Of a stretch of DNA of 31,731 bases, positions 23,207-31,567 are shown piece after piece. The DNA is taken from positions 1 through 31,731 of the forward strand of contig CALGPD010000204.1 in NCBI GenBank assembly GCA_937960625.1. The letters run 5' to 3'. Numbering within the stretch: the stretch's first letter is position 1; each line of letters begins with the position of its first letter. The notes under the pieces were generated by a model that was not told the origin of the DNA, ran no database searches, and was given only the letters and a program-made list of their open reading frames with translations. The position numbers were made by a program, and so were the translations under genes. This DNA comes from an uncultured Spirochaetia bacterium. Its GTDB lineage: Bacteria; Spirochaetota; CALGPD01.

Positions 23207-25294
23207 TTGAATAAAGAGCCGAACAAATTAATAAATGAAAAAAGCCCTTATCTTCAGCAGCATGCTTATAATCCTGTAGATTGGCATCCATGGAATCTCA
23301 AAACTCTTGAAAAAGCAAAAGAACAAAACAAACCTATTTTTTTATCAATAGGCTATTCAACGTGTCATTGGTGTCATGTCATGGAAAACGAATCTTTTGA
23401 AGATGAAAATGTTGCAAAATTACTGAACTTTGGCTTTATTCCAATAAAAGTTGATAGAGAAGAACGCCCTGACATTGATGCTATGTATATGGATGTTTGC
23501 ATGATGATGACCGGGAAAGGCGGCTGGCCGTTAAACGTTTTTCTTACTCCGGATAAAAAACCTTTTTTTGCAGCAACGTATATTCCAAAAGAAAACTTAT
23601 ACGGGAGAGCCGGGTTAAAAGAGCTTCTTTTACAGATTATAGATTTATGGAACAATAATCCCGAGGAACTCGTTGAATCTTCTGATAAAGCAATGAATGC
23701 AATTTTAAGTACTACTCTAAATATAAACTCATCAGAAAAAGTAATGTATGAGGTTATAACCCGCGCATATGAAATTTTAAGGGCAAGCTATGATAAACTG
23801 AATGCAGGGTTTGGAACTAAACCGAAATTTCCTTCAGCGCATAATCTGGATTTTTTACTGCAAATAGGATCAAGTAATAAGTTTACACATTCTACTCAAA
23901 TGGCAATAAACACGCTTATAAAAATCCGTAACGGCGGAATTTATGACCATCTTGGATCAGGTTTTCATAGATATTCAACAGATGAGAAATGGATTTTGCC
24001 TCATTTTGAAAAAATGCTTTACGATCAGGCATTATTAATCAGCGCTTATACTAGCGCGTTTCAGATAACCGGCAATGAAATATTTAAAAATACTGTTTAT
24101 AAATGCATTGAGTTTATAAAAAATGAAATGCTGGATAAATGTGGCGGGTTTTGTTCGGCTCTTGATGCTGATACTTCAGGAAAAGAAGGTGAGTTTTACG
24201 TATGGGAGAAAAAAGAAATTTATGATTCTCTTCCCGAAAAAGACGCGGAATTATTTTGCGGAATTTTTAATATTTCTGAAATAGGAAATTTTCTGGATGA
24301 AGCTACAGGGCAAGAAAGCGGAAAAAACGTTTTATATCTATCCGGAGATTTAAGTAAGACTGCTCCGCAATTTAATATGACAGAACAGCAACTTGAAAAT
24401 AAAATAAATGAAATAAAAGCCATACTCTTTAGCAAACGCCAATCACGTGTTGCACCTTTCTGTGATGATAAAATTTTGACAGATTGGAACGGTTTAATGA
24501 TTTATTCCCTCTCCAGGGCAGGATTTGTCTTTAAAGACAACGAATTTATTAATTTAGCTAAAAAATGTGCTGATTTTTTTATTGAACACGGTATAACAAA
24601 AGACGGCACACTATATCATAGATATAAAGACGGCGAGTGGGCAATCAATGGATTTTTAGATGACTATTCATTTTTAATATATGGTTTTTGTATTTTATAT
24701 CAGAGTACATTTGATGTAAAATATTTGTCTTTTGCGTTGCAATTAACAGAAACCATGTTGAAACACTTTGAAGATAAAGAAAACGCGGGTTTTTACTTAT
24801 CAGCTCATTATAATAATGAATTACCTGTTAATAAGAAAGAGTATTTTGACGGCGCTTATCCTTCAGGAAATGCAATGGCAGCAAATTCTCTGTTTTTATT
24901 ATCCCGTTTATGCGGTTTAACTGAGTATGAAGAAATTGCTTTGAATACTGTTTATTCTGCTGGAAAAATTATTAACCAGCGCCCGGCAGGTTTTACAAAA
25001 ACACTTTCATTGCTGCACATGTTGAACTCAGGTTTTATTGAAATAGTCGTTGTTTCTGATAATAATTCCTATGATGAAAATATTTTTATTAATAAGCTCC
25101 GGGAAATGTATTTACCCGCAAAATGCGTTATTTTTAAATGCCCTGAAAACAGTATACAGCTTGAGCAGCTTGCCCCTTTTACAAAAGATATGAAAACCGA
25201 TAACGGCAAAGATACGTGTTTTATCTGCAAGAATAATACCTGTAAACAGCCGGTTACAACATTAGAAGACTTAATTAACGTTTTAGGAAAATAA
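23207..25294 (+). CDS. DUF255 thioredoxin-domain protein (YyaL/SSP411 family, COG1331)
   Basis: A 695-residue protein of the widespread YyaL family: an N-terminal thioredoxin-like domain and a C-terminal six-hairpin (alpha/alpha toroid) domain related to N-acylglucosamine epimerases. Diagnostic motifs are NEKSPYLQQHAYNPVDWHPW, YSTCHWCHVME (Cys53, Cys56), VDREERPDIDAMYM and GGWPLNVFLTPDKKPFF. Later come HFEKMLYDQALL and DDKILTDWNGLMI. There is no signal peptide, so it is likely cytoplasmic. The TTG start is supported by GGAG with a six-base spacer. The biochemical role of the family is not established. Confidence 0.95.
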   Translation: MNKEPNKLINEKSPYLQQHAYNPVDWHPWNLKTLEKAKEQNKPIFLSIGYSTCHWCHVMENESFEDENVAKLLNFGFIPIKVDREERPDIDAMYMDVCMMMTGKGGWPLNVFLTPDKKPFFAATYIPKENLYGRAGLKELLLQIIDLWNNNPEELVESSDKAMNAILSTTLNINSSEKVMYEVITRAYEILRASYDKLNAGFGTKPKFPSAHNLDFLLQIGSSNKFTHSTQMAINTLIKIRNGGIYDHLGSGFHRYSTDEKWILPHFEKMLYDQALLISAYTSAFQITGNEIFKNTVYKCIEFIKNEMLDKCGGFCSALDADTSGKEGEFYVWEKKEIYDSLPEKDAELFCGIFNISEIGNFLDEATGQESGKNVLYLSGDLSKTAPQFNMTEQQLENKINEIKAILFSKRQSRVAPFCDDKILTDWNGLMIYSLSRAGFVFKDNEFINLAKKCADFFIEHGITKDGTLYHRYKDGEWAINGFLDDYSFLIYGFCILYQSTFDVKYLSFALQLTETMLKHFEDKENAGFYLSAHYNNELPVNKKEYFDGAYPSGNAMAANSLFLLSRLCGLTEYEEIALNTVYSAGKIINQRPAGFTKTLSLLHMLNSGFIEIVVVSDNNSYDENIFINKLREMYLPAKCVIFKCPENSIQLEQLAPFTKDMKTDNGKDTCFICKNNTCKQPVTTLEDLINVLGK

Positions 25295-25394
25295 TATTGG
25301 AAATTAATGTAAAAACTACGTAATTTTGTTACAATTTTAACTATCCGGGTGTTTTTTTATCTAAATACTAACTTAATTAAGTTTGGAGAAAACA

Positions 25395-25919
25395 ATGAAA
25401 AAAATTAAATACGTTATTGTCATGTCGTCTGTGATGATTTCATTTTTTATTTTATATATAAATTTTATCGGAAATAAGGTCTATTCTTGTGAAAACCGGT
25501 ATTTACGTTACCTCGCTCCAAAAGCAGAATCAATTAAAAAAGTATATGTAAATGATGACCCGGTTTATTATGTATATAAAAACAACGGGAAAACCGGTGT
25601 TATAGTAAGCGGGTTTGGATACGGATACGGCGGTCGGATTTATATTCTTGCTTTGGTGGGAACAACAGGGGCGAAAAAAAACCGTTTGCAAAAATTTATT
25701 GTTGTAAAACACCGTGAAACCCGTAGTTATTTCTACAGGGTAAACAGGCCATTTTTTAGAAATGCTTTTCTAAGCAAAACGTTAAAACAGCTTCCATATG
25801 GTGAAAAGGATTTTAAGGATAAACTCGGTATTGATGTAGTGTCTGGAGCCACAAAGTCAAGTATTGGAATCCTGAATGCTGTTAAAAACGTGTTAAATAA
25901 AGCGCGGAAATTAAAATAA
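25395..25919 (+). CDS. Membrane-anchored FMN-binding domain protein (RnfG/NqrC-like)
   Basis: A 174-residue protein with one N-terminal membrane anchor (about residues 6-26) and an extracytoplasmic FMN_bind domain. GFGYGYGGRIYILALVG, then FIVVKHRETR, and GIDVVSGATKSS are the family motifs. Thr153 of SGAT is the residue to which an ApbE-type flavin transferase would attach FMN by a phosphoester bond. ATG 25395 is chosen over TTG 25383 because TTGGAG supplies the ribosome binding site. It resembles the G subunit of Rnf complexes, but no other rnf or nqr gene is adjacent, so it is an orphan electron carrier. Confidence 0.88.
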   Translation: MKKIKYVIVMSSVMISFFILYINFIGNKVYSCENRYLRYLAPKAESIKKVYVNDDPVYYVYKNNGKTGVIVSGFGYGYGGRIYILALVGTTGAKKNRLQKFIVVKHRETRSYFYRVNRPFFRNAFLSKTLKQLPYGEKDFKDKLGIDVVSGATKSSIGILNAVKNVLNKARKLK

Positions 25920-26090
25920 GCATAAGTTTATCTTTTTATCATTAATTTGAAATCCTCCGGCTTGTTTGCCTTTACGATTTAAATCTAATAAAGAGGACAT
26001 CTGGTTTTATGTATTCACCCTTTAAAGTTCTTCCCACTCTTCATGGTTTACAGAAAGTTTGTTCTTTAAAGCGTGATTTATTACTTTAAT
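25911..26090 (-). pseudogene. Possible decayed gene remnant
   Basis: On the minus strand two short coding-like stretches occur in order with stops between them. The first, at about 26028-26090, translates as NHALKNKLSVNHEEWEEL. The second, at 25911-26000, translates as MSSLLDLNRKGKQAGGF and onward. Neither has a ribosome binding site nor a recognised domain. The composition looks more protein-like than random A+T-rich DNA, but this is weak evidence. Otherwise the 264-base gap holds only a hairpin at 26143-26176. Confidence 0.2.
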
Positions 26091-26142
26091 TTTGCTTTAT
26101 TTTGCGTTTATATTTACGCATATTGCGGTTTGAATTTTTAAT

Positions 26143-26176
26143 TTGGCTTATAGCGTGAATGCTTGCTTTAAGCCAA
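26143..26176. other. Stable hairpin between convergent genes
   Basis: TTGGCTTA and TAAGCCAA pair perfectly, extended inward by AGC/GCT with one mismatch. It lies eight bases after the ttcA-like stop. No T-run follows on either strand, so it is not a canonical terminator; it could stabilise mRNA ends. Confidence 0.4.
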
Positions 26177-26183
26177 GTCTGCT

Positions 26184-26912
26184 TTATAAAACGTAGTCGG
26201 TTTTGATTTGTTTTTTCATGGAATTAAATAAATTGCTTTTTATTCCGGGAATTTCTTTTTTTAATTCCTTAATTAAGTTTTTCACCATTATTCTTTTTGA
26301 TTTATCCGCATAAACTTGGTCACAGGTAGAAGAATTAAAACCGAATTCATCCGTGTATCTTCTGGTTTGATGTTCTTCTAAATAAGCTATGGGGCGTATC
26401 AGGGTAAGTTTGCCTTTAAAAAAATCGAGTTTAGCAGGCATAGTTGAAAATTCACCGTGATAAAACAGATTTAATAAAAGCGTTTCCGTTATATCGTCTT
26501 TATGATGCCCGAGCGCAAGTTTGGAGCAATTGTTTTCTTCACAAGCATCAAAAAGAGCTTTTCTTCTGTTCCAAGCACACCAGAAACACGGTGATCTTTC
26601 CGCATCGGGAATTTCAAGAGTTTTGATGATAAATTGAATATTCATTTCGTTGCAAATATTCTCAAGATATTCTTTATCAATAGCGGTATTACATGGCATG
26701 TTGATATTAACGTGAACTGCAATAATGTTATAATCAACGGGTATCCATTTGCGTCTAGAACTTAAAATATGTAATAAGGTAAAACTGTCTTTTCCCCCGG
26801 ATAGCGCAACGGCAATGTTATCTCCGTTTTTAATCATGTCATAATCATGCATTGCTTTACCGGCCAGCTTAGCCATTCTTTTAACATAATTTTGATTATC
26901 CGGTTTTTTCAT
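26184..26912 (-). CDS. ttcA: TtcA-like tRNA 2-thiolation ATPase (PP-loop family)
   Basis: Predicted to adenylate and thiolate a tRNA base, as TtcA does for cytidine 32. 242 residues. The PP-loop is VALSGGKDSFTLL (residues 38-43). Cys109 and Cys112 in SPCFWCAWNRRKAL, together with Cys197 in NSSTCDQVY, match the three cysteines that hold the iron-sulfur cluster in TtcA. LALGHHKDDITETLLLNL is the family's second signature. Relatives that thiolate other positions (TtuA, for example) share these features but usually have extra zinc fingers, absent here. The gene symbol is by similarity. Confidence 0.88.
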   Translation of the reverse strand: MKKPDNQNYVKRMAKLAGKAMHDYDMIKNGDNIAVALSGGKDSFTLLHILSSRRKWIPVDYNIIAVHVNINMPCNTAIDKEYLENICNEMNIQFIIKTLEIPDAERSPCFWCAWNRRKALFDACEENNCSKLALGHHKDDITETLLLNLFYHGEFSTMPAKLDFFKGKLTLIRPIAYLEEHQTRRYTDEFGFNSSTCDQVYADKSKRIMVKNLIKELKKEIPGIKSNLFNSMKKQIKTDYVL

Positions 26913-27205
26913 TTTTTAAATATACAATATTTAATGAAATTTTTTTTAGAAAAGCAAAATTATTTATTTTTTGTCCCTTTAGAAATAGTTTTTTATTTAT
27001 AAAGTTATCTTATACTAAAAAATAAAATATATTGGTGAAAAGTATTTATAATTATGCAATATAATGGTTTAAAATAATCAAATTATTTGAATTTTTAGTT
27101 GATCATACTTTTAACAAAAAAGATATTTTAATAAAATATAATTTTTATTGCCTCAAATTTGGCTTTTTATTAATTTTTTGTCAACATGAAGGGAGTGGTT
27201 TCCAA

Positions 27206-27676
27206 ATGCAAAAAAAAATAAAAACCGCGGAGCAGGATATAACTTTATTAACGCGAAAAATAGGGGAGAAACTATTACCCGGAATCCGTATTCATGTTTA
27301 TAAATCCAGTGAAGCAGTTGTATTATCGTATAAATCTTCAGACATGCCTAAGGATTTTAATGTAAAAAATCAGTTGTCTGTTTCTTTTAAGGAAATAGAA
27401 AAATACAACGGTCCTGTTGAGAAATGCCTAGAAAAACGGATTAAAATGTTTTCTCAATTATATAAATTTTTAAATAATGTAATGCCGGAGATTATTTTTA
27501 TTTCAGAGGATGAATATTCTATTGGAGTGAATTTTAAAAAACCCGGGAACAAAGAATTTCTACGTTTATATTATGAGAAACAATTATTTTCCCATTTTAT
27601 TGAAAACCCTGATGAAATAGTAAATAAATTCGTTAAAGAGACTCAAAAACGAAAGCAGTTATTGAATAATATTTAA
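27206..27676 (+). CDS. Protein of unknown function
   Basis: A 156-residue soluble protein with no recognised family. It has mixed alpha/beta character: an N-terminal helix (TAEQDITLLTRKIGEKLL), central strands (GIRIHVYKSSEAVVLSYK) and a helical, charged C-terminus (NKFVKETQKRKQLL). It has one Cys, and no signal peptide or membrane segment. GAAGGGAG lies 11 or more bases before the ATG. The 293 bases upstream are very A+T-rich with nothing recognisable. It precedes the ClpP-like gene by about 130 bases in the same direction. Confidence 0.68.
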   Translation: MQKKIKTAEQDITLLTRKIGEKLLPGIRIHVYKSSEAVVLSYKSSDMPKDFNVKNQLSVSFKEIEKYNGPVEKCLEKRIKMFSQLYKFLNNVMPEIIFISEDEYSIGVNFKKPGNKEFLRLYYEKQLFSHFIENPDEIVNKFVKETQKRKQLLNNI

Positions 27677-27809
27677 CCATTTTCATTGTTTTATTTAATT
27701 TCACATTTTGAATAAATAAATTTTTGCTTTTTTTTTAAAAAATTAATATTATTCGTTATCTTTAAAAAAATCAGGTTATTATAATCTGACATAAATGAGA
27801 GGTTTTAAT

Positions 27810-28391
27810 ATGTGTGAAAAAAACGGAAATGATAACGAAAATAAACAGGACCAAAAGCCTTTTGAAATTCTTAAGAAAACAAGAACTATCGTTATTTCCG
27901 GTGAGATAGATCAAAAATTAGCGGAAAAAATTACAAACCAGCTTCTTTTTTTAGAATCCGAATCAAATGAGCCAATAAAATTATTTATTAATTCCCAGGG
28001 CGGCCATGTTGAAGCCGGTGATACTATTCACGATATGATAAAATTTATCAAACCTGAAGTGAAAATTATAGGAACAGGCTGGGTTGCTTCTGCGGGTGTT
28101 CTTATATACGTTGCTGCTAAAAAGAAAAACAGATACACGTTGCCCAATACAAGGTTTTTAATTCACCAGCCCTTAGGCGGAGTAACAGGCCAGGCTAGCG
28201 ATATTGATATCGAAGCAAAAGAAATATTGAAAATGCGCGAACGTATTTATAAAATATTAAGTGAAGCTACAGGGCAAAAAATAGACAAAATCAAAAAAGA
28301 TTCTGACAGAAATTTTTGGCTTACTGCTTCCGAAGCAAAAGAATACGGTATTGTTAGTGAAATAATTACAACGAGAAAAGACCTTGAATAA
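27810..28391 (+). CDS. ClpP-like serine protease subunit
   Basis: A 193-residue member of the ClpP/crotonase-fold serine proteases that form tetradecameric chambers fed by an AAA+ unfoldase. The catalytic triad is visible: Ser94 in GWVASAGV, His119 in FLIHQPLGG and Asp166 in DSDRNFWLTASEAKEYGIV. Differences from canonical ClpP are INSQGG for INSPGG and GWVASAGVLI for GMAASMGAFL, and a charged N-terminal extension of about 20 residues. It is therefore likely a divergent or second ClpP. ATG 27810 is chosen over 27795 because GAGAGG then stands seven bases away. No clpX or clpA is adjacent. It ends at a strong bidirectional terminator. Confidence 0.87.
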   Translation: MCEKNGNDNENKQDQKPFEILKKTRTIVISGEIDQKLAEKITNQLLFLESESNEPIKLFINSQGGHVEAGDTIHDMIKFIKPEVKIIGTGWVASAGVLIYVAAKKKNRYTLPNTRFLIHQPLGGVTGQASDIDIEAKEILKMRERIYKILSEATGQKIDKIKKDSDRNFWLTASEAKEYGIVSEIITTRKDLE

Positions 28392-28396
28392 ATAAA

Positions 28397-28421
28397 AAAG
28401 CCGGATTTTTTATCCGGCTTT
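28397..28421. terminator. Strong bidirectional intrinsic terminator
   Basis: AAAGCCGGAT and ATCCGGCTTT form a perfect ten-pair stem with a five-base loop between the convergent ClpP-like gene and the basic secreted protein gene. On the minus strand it runs into a stretch of T residues, so it is especially good for the gene at 28442; on the plus strand the tail is TTTATTAAT. Confidence 0.9.
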
Positions 28422-28441
28422 ATTAATAATATTCCAATAAG

Positions 28442-28681
28442 TTAACGTCTATATCTTCTTCTGCATCTTTTTCTTGCTTTCATATATTTTCTTGATGCTG
28501 ACCTTCTGCAAGCTTTTCTAAATCTTTTAGTTTTGTATCTTCTACAACGTCTTAAGTTTCTCTTATAACGTTTAGTCGCTCTTCTGTAGCAAGCTCTTAA
28601 TTTTGGTCTCATTGCTGAAACGGTTGCTGATAAGGAAAATATCAACAGCAATAAAGCTAAAAAGGATAAGATTTTTTTCAT
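28442..28681 (-). CDS. Secreted, extremely basic Cys-patterned small protein
   Basis: A 79-residue precursor with a textbook signal peptide (KKILSFLALLLLIFSL, cleavage about TVSA-M at residue 23). The mature part of about 56 residues has 31 Arg or Lys, no Asp or Glu, several Tyr, and four Cys spaced 15, 12 and 15 residues apart (Cx14C-x11-Cx14C), each followed by basic residues (CYRR, CRRY, CRRS, CRRR). This suggests a two-helix hairpin pinned by disulfides. A GGGAG ribosome binding site and a strong terminator show it is a real gene. Not recognised as a family; DNA, LPS or peptidoglycan binding and antimicrobial action are all guesses. Confidence 0.88.
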   Translation of the reverse strand: MKKILSFLALLLLIFSLSATVSAMRPKLRACYRRATKRYKRNLRRCRRYKTKRFRKACRRSASRKYMKARKRCRRRYRR

Positions 28682-28787
28682 TGAAAACTCCCAAAAAAAT
28701 ATTTTTATTCAATACTTTATAACACTTTCACCTAATAATTAAAAGAAATATACGTTAAATTTAAAAAAAAAAGTAAAAATTATAATC

Positions 28788-29453
28788 TTATAATAACATT
28801 CCTACGCAAAGATAGTATCCAGTTTGATAAACTCCGTCTAAGGATTCTGCAACTTGAAGAATTCCATGTTTAAATTCAAACCCAACCATAATAGTTCCCC
28901 TGCCTTGCATCAAAAAATAAATTCCTGCAACAAAATTTATAAAAGGCTTGTTTACATCAGGAATACTGATTTTAAAGTCTTTATATTTTAATTCCTCAGT
29001 GGCTGATAAATTAATTGGAATTTCGAGGCCAATTAATAGAGCAATATTCCGGAATTTTATTACTGGAGCAATGGAAATTACCAAATCAACGAAATTAATA
29101 GAAGTTTCATCGTAATCATTTTTCCATAAACCATTAGTGCTTTGAATATATGCTCCTAATTGAATTCCAAACATTTTATTAAGGTTATATTGAAGTATTC
29201 CTCCCAGCATAAAACCTACTTTTATATTTGATTCTGTTTCCGGATCAAAATTATCTTTTTTGGTAAACTTTGTAAGGCCTATTCCGGCTTTAAAACCAAA
29301 TCTAAAAGTTCTGCCTCGTCTCGCTCTTACAGGCTTATTGTCTTTTGTTTCAGCTGGTTCATCCCTGCCTCTTTCCATATTACCAATGCTTTGTGAGTAA
29401 ACTTGAGAAGATAACAGTAAAAATGCAATTATTATTAAATATTTATTTCTCAT
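28788..29453 (-). CDS. Outer-membrane beta-barrel domain protein
   Basis: A 221-residue protein with a signal peptide (YLIIIAFLLLSSQVYS, cleavage before QS), a charged linker (residues about 25-50), then alternating strands such as FGFKAGIGLTKF, VGFMLGGILQYNL and GIQLGAYIQ. It resembles the generic outer-membrane beta-barrel (PorT/OmpA-barrel-like) group of eight to ten strands. A GGGAG ribosome binding site precedes the ATG. It lies 14 bases after the lipoprotein-like gene in one operon. No ligand or partner is identifiable. Confidence 0.82.
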   Translation of the reverse strand: MRNKYLIIIAFLLLSSQVYSQSIGNMERGRDEPAETKDNKPVRARRGRTFRFGFKAGIGLTKFTKKDNFDPETESNIKVGFMLGGILQYNLNKMFGIQLGAYIQSTNGLWKNDYDETSINFVDLVISIAPVIKFRNIALLIGLEIPINLSATEELKYKDFKISIPDVNKPFINFVAGIYFLMQGRGTIMVGFEFKHGILQVAESLDGVYQTGYYLCVGMLL

Positions 29454-29467
29454 TTAAATCTCCCTGA

Positions 29468-29839
29468 TTATTCATATAGAAGTGATAAGTCGCTTTTTTT
29501 GAATACACCGTTCTCATCATAGAGAAGAACGTAATCCTGTCCGCCGTTTAAATATTTACTTCCAAGTAAATTATTTGAACCGTCATAAATGCAACAATAT
29601 ATACCTTCATAATCTGAGAATTCAGAAATTTCAACGCGCTCATTTGTATCAAGATTACTGGATAGTAAATTATCACTACCATCAGGTGTAGCTTGGCAGG
29701 ATGAACTTTGAAATTGAAGTGTTGCAATTGAAGTTGTATTTTTATTAGCAACGAGGAGTTTGTATTCGGTTGTACATTTTAGGTTTAATATGCTTAATGC
29801 AGCTATTATTATTATGAAAATAAACAACGTTTTTTTCAT
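29468..29839 (-). CDS. Secreted, possibly lipid-anchored small protein
   Basis: A 123-residue protein with an N-terminal hydrophobic segment (TLFIFIIIIAALSILNL) followed by KCTTEY. A Cys directly after the signal peptide suggests a lipoprotein, but the Lys before it does not fit the standard lipobox (L-A/S-G/A-C). The mature domain looks beta-rich, with Ser/Asn-rich turns and three more cysteines (SSCQ, YCCIYD). GAGGAAGG is a strong ribosome binding site. It heads the operon with the beta-barrel gene, so the two may interact in the outer membrane. Confidence 0.75.
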   Translation of the reverse strand: MKKTLFIFIIIIAALSILNLKCTTEYKLLVANKNTTSIATLQFQSSSCQATPDGSDNLLSSNLDTNERVEISEFSDYEGIYCCIYDGSNNLLGSKYLNGGQDYVLLYDENGVFKKSDLSLLYE

Positions 29840-30054
29840 GGCCTTCCTCTTTTAAATAAAGTTTATAAATAATATTCTAACACACTTTGTATATGTTTTC
29901 TAAAATTTTTTAAATTTTTTATCAATTTCTAAATTTTAACAAAATTTTTCTTTATAAATTCATAATTAAAATAGTATAAAAAAGTAAAATATTTTTATTT
30001 AAGCTTTAATAATAAGCCCTTTATTCTAATGTAAATATTCATTATTATATAATT

Positions 30055-31395
30055 GTGAAACCGGTAAAATTTAACCATCCAAGAAATAAACAATTTGAAC
30101 TCGCTATTTCAATTATAAAACGTTTAAATAGTATAGGACATAAGGCTTACTTTGCCGGAGGCAGTGTCAGAGATATGTATATGAATAATGATGTTAATGA
30201 TATTGATATTGCAACTGGGGCTAAACCAGAAGATGTTATTAAGCTTTTTAATAAAACTCTGCAAGTAGGCAAACAATTCGGAGTAATTATTGTAATACTT
30301 GAAAATATCCATTTTGAGGTTACTACATTCAGACAGGATAAAGAATACGTTGACGGTCGAAGGCCGGAGGGTGTAATTTTTACTGATGAAAAAAACGATG
30401 TTTTAAGGAGAGATTTTACTGTTAACGGGCTTTTATATGACCCCATAAAAATGGAAATAATCGATTATACTCAGGGTATTAAAGATATTGAAAATAAAAT
30501 AATCCGCGCAATCGGCAACGCTGAAAAACGGTTTACTGAGGATAAACTTAGGCTTCTTAGATGTATACGCTTTGCGGTTAAGTTAGGTTTTGATATAGAA
30601 GAACAAACGTATAATTCAGTGAAAAAATTATCGCCTTTTATTAATCAAGTCAGTGCAGAAAGAATAAGTGAAGAACTAAAAAAAATTTTATTATCTCCGG
30701 CCCCGGCTAGAGGCATTGGTTTATTAAATGAAACAGGTTTGTTAAAAGAAATTTTACCCGAAGTTTATACTCTTCATGGAGTAGAACAACCCGAGGAATT
30801 TCATCCTGAAGGAGATGTTTATAAACATACCGTTTTGATGCTTGAAAATATGAATAATCCATCTTTTGAACTTGCAATGGCTGTTTTATTACACGATGCG
30901 GGTAAACCAGGAACTTATGAAGTAAGCGACCGAATAAGATTTTCAGGGCATGAAAAGTTAAGCGCTGAACTTAGTTTAGATGTCAGCAGCCGCTTAAAAC
31001 TTTCAAAACAACAACGGGATAGAATTTATTCGTTGGTTTTAAACCATATGAAGTTTAAGGATGTTAAAAAAATGCGGGAATCCAAACTCAAACGTTTTTT
31101 AAGAATGGATTATTTTGATGAACATCTTGAATTACACCGTTTGGATTGTCTTGCATCTCACGGCAGTGTGGAAAATTATAATTTTTGTATAGACAAAATA
31201 AAAGAATATAAAAGTGAACAGCAGCCTTTAAAACCTAAGTTGTTAATAACGGGCAATGATTTAATAAAAATGGGATTAAAGCCAGGGCCTTTATTTTCTA
31301 AAATTTTAACTGAATTGGAAAACCTGCAGCTTGAAGGAAAAATGGAATCTAAATCTGCTGCTGTTAATTGGGTTAAAGCAAATTATAATAAATAA
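30055..31395 (+). CDS. cca: CCA-adding tRNA nucleotidyltransferase with HD domain
   Basis: Adds or repairs the 3' CCA end of tRNA; poly(A) polymerase is the alternative activity of the family. 446 residues. The nucleotidyltransferase head has YFAGGSVRDMYM and DIDIATGAKPEDV (catalytic Asp pair), then RRDFTVNGLLYD. The neck has RFTEDKLRLLRCIRFAVKLGF. An HD phosphohydrolase-like domain follows: FHPEGDVYKHTVLMLE and AVLLHDAGKP. The start is GTG 30055 with no ribosome binding site in front; a TATAAT two bases upstream may be fortuitous in this A+T-rich DNA. The gene ends at a T-run terminator. Confidence 0.95.
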   Translation: MKPVKFNHPRNKQFELAISIIKRLNSIGHKAYFAGGSVRDMYMNNDVNDIDIATGAKPEDVIKLFNKTLQVGKQFGVIIVILENIHFEVTTFRQDKEYVDGRRPEGVIFTDEKNDVLRRDFTVNGLLYDPIKMEIIDYTQGIKDIENKIIRAIGNAEKRFTEDKLRLLRCIRFAVKLGFDIEEQTYNSVKKLSPFINQVSAERISEELKKILLSPAPARGIGLLNETGLLKEILPEVYTLHGVEQPEEFHPEGDVYKHTVLMLENMNNPSFELAMAVLLHDAGKPGTYEVSDRIRFSGHEKLSAELSLDVSSRLKLSKQQRDRIYSLVLNHMKFKDVKKMRESKLKRFLRMDYFDEHLELHRLDCLASHGSVENYNFCIDKIKEYKSEQQPLKPKLLITGNDLIKMGLKPGPLFSKILTELENLQLEGKMESKSAAVNWVKANYNK

Positions 31396-31409
31396 CTTGA
31401 ATTTCGATT

Positions 31410-31432
31410 TAAATTATAAAATTTATTTTTTT
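31410..31432 (+). terminator. Intrinsic terminator of cca
   Basis: TAAATT and AATTTA pair around ATAA and are followed by seven T residues, 15 bases after the cca stop. Confidence 0.65.
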
Positions 31433-31463
31433 CGAAATATATGATTTTTTATTAAATCAAAAA

Positions 31464-31567
31464 GATTGTTTCGTCACATTCGTTCCTAGTAGGTGACGTT
31501 GGCTTATGCCATTTGAGGAAAAAATCCCTTTGGCAAAGTCTCCTGCGAGCGTGAGCCAAGCAATCCC
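31464..31567. repeat. Palindromic interspersed repeat element (about 104 bp)
   Basis: In the 336-base gene-free end of the window, a visibly more GC-rich block has imperfect inverted-repeat ends. GATTGTTTCGTCACATTCG at the left matches the complement of the right end, GATTGCTTGGCTCACGCTCG, at most positions. A smaller inner palindrome (GCCATTTGAGGA against TCCCTTTGGC) lies in the middle. The end sequence resembles the widespread repeat with GATTGCTTCGTCAC and TCGCAATGACG that occurs in many unrelated bacterial genomes. It has no coding capacity. The rest of the stretch 31396-31731 holds nothing else recognisable. Confidence 0.65.
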
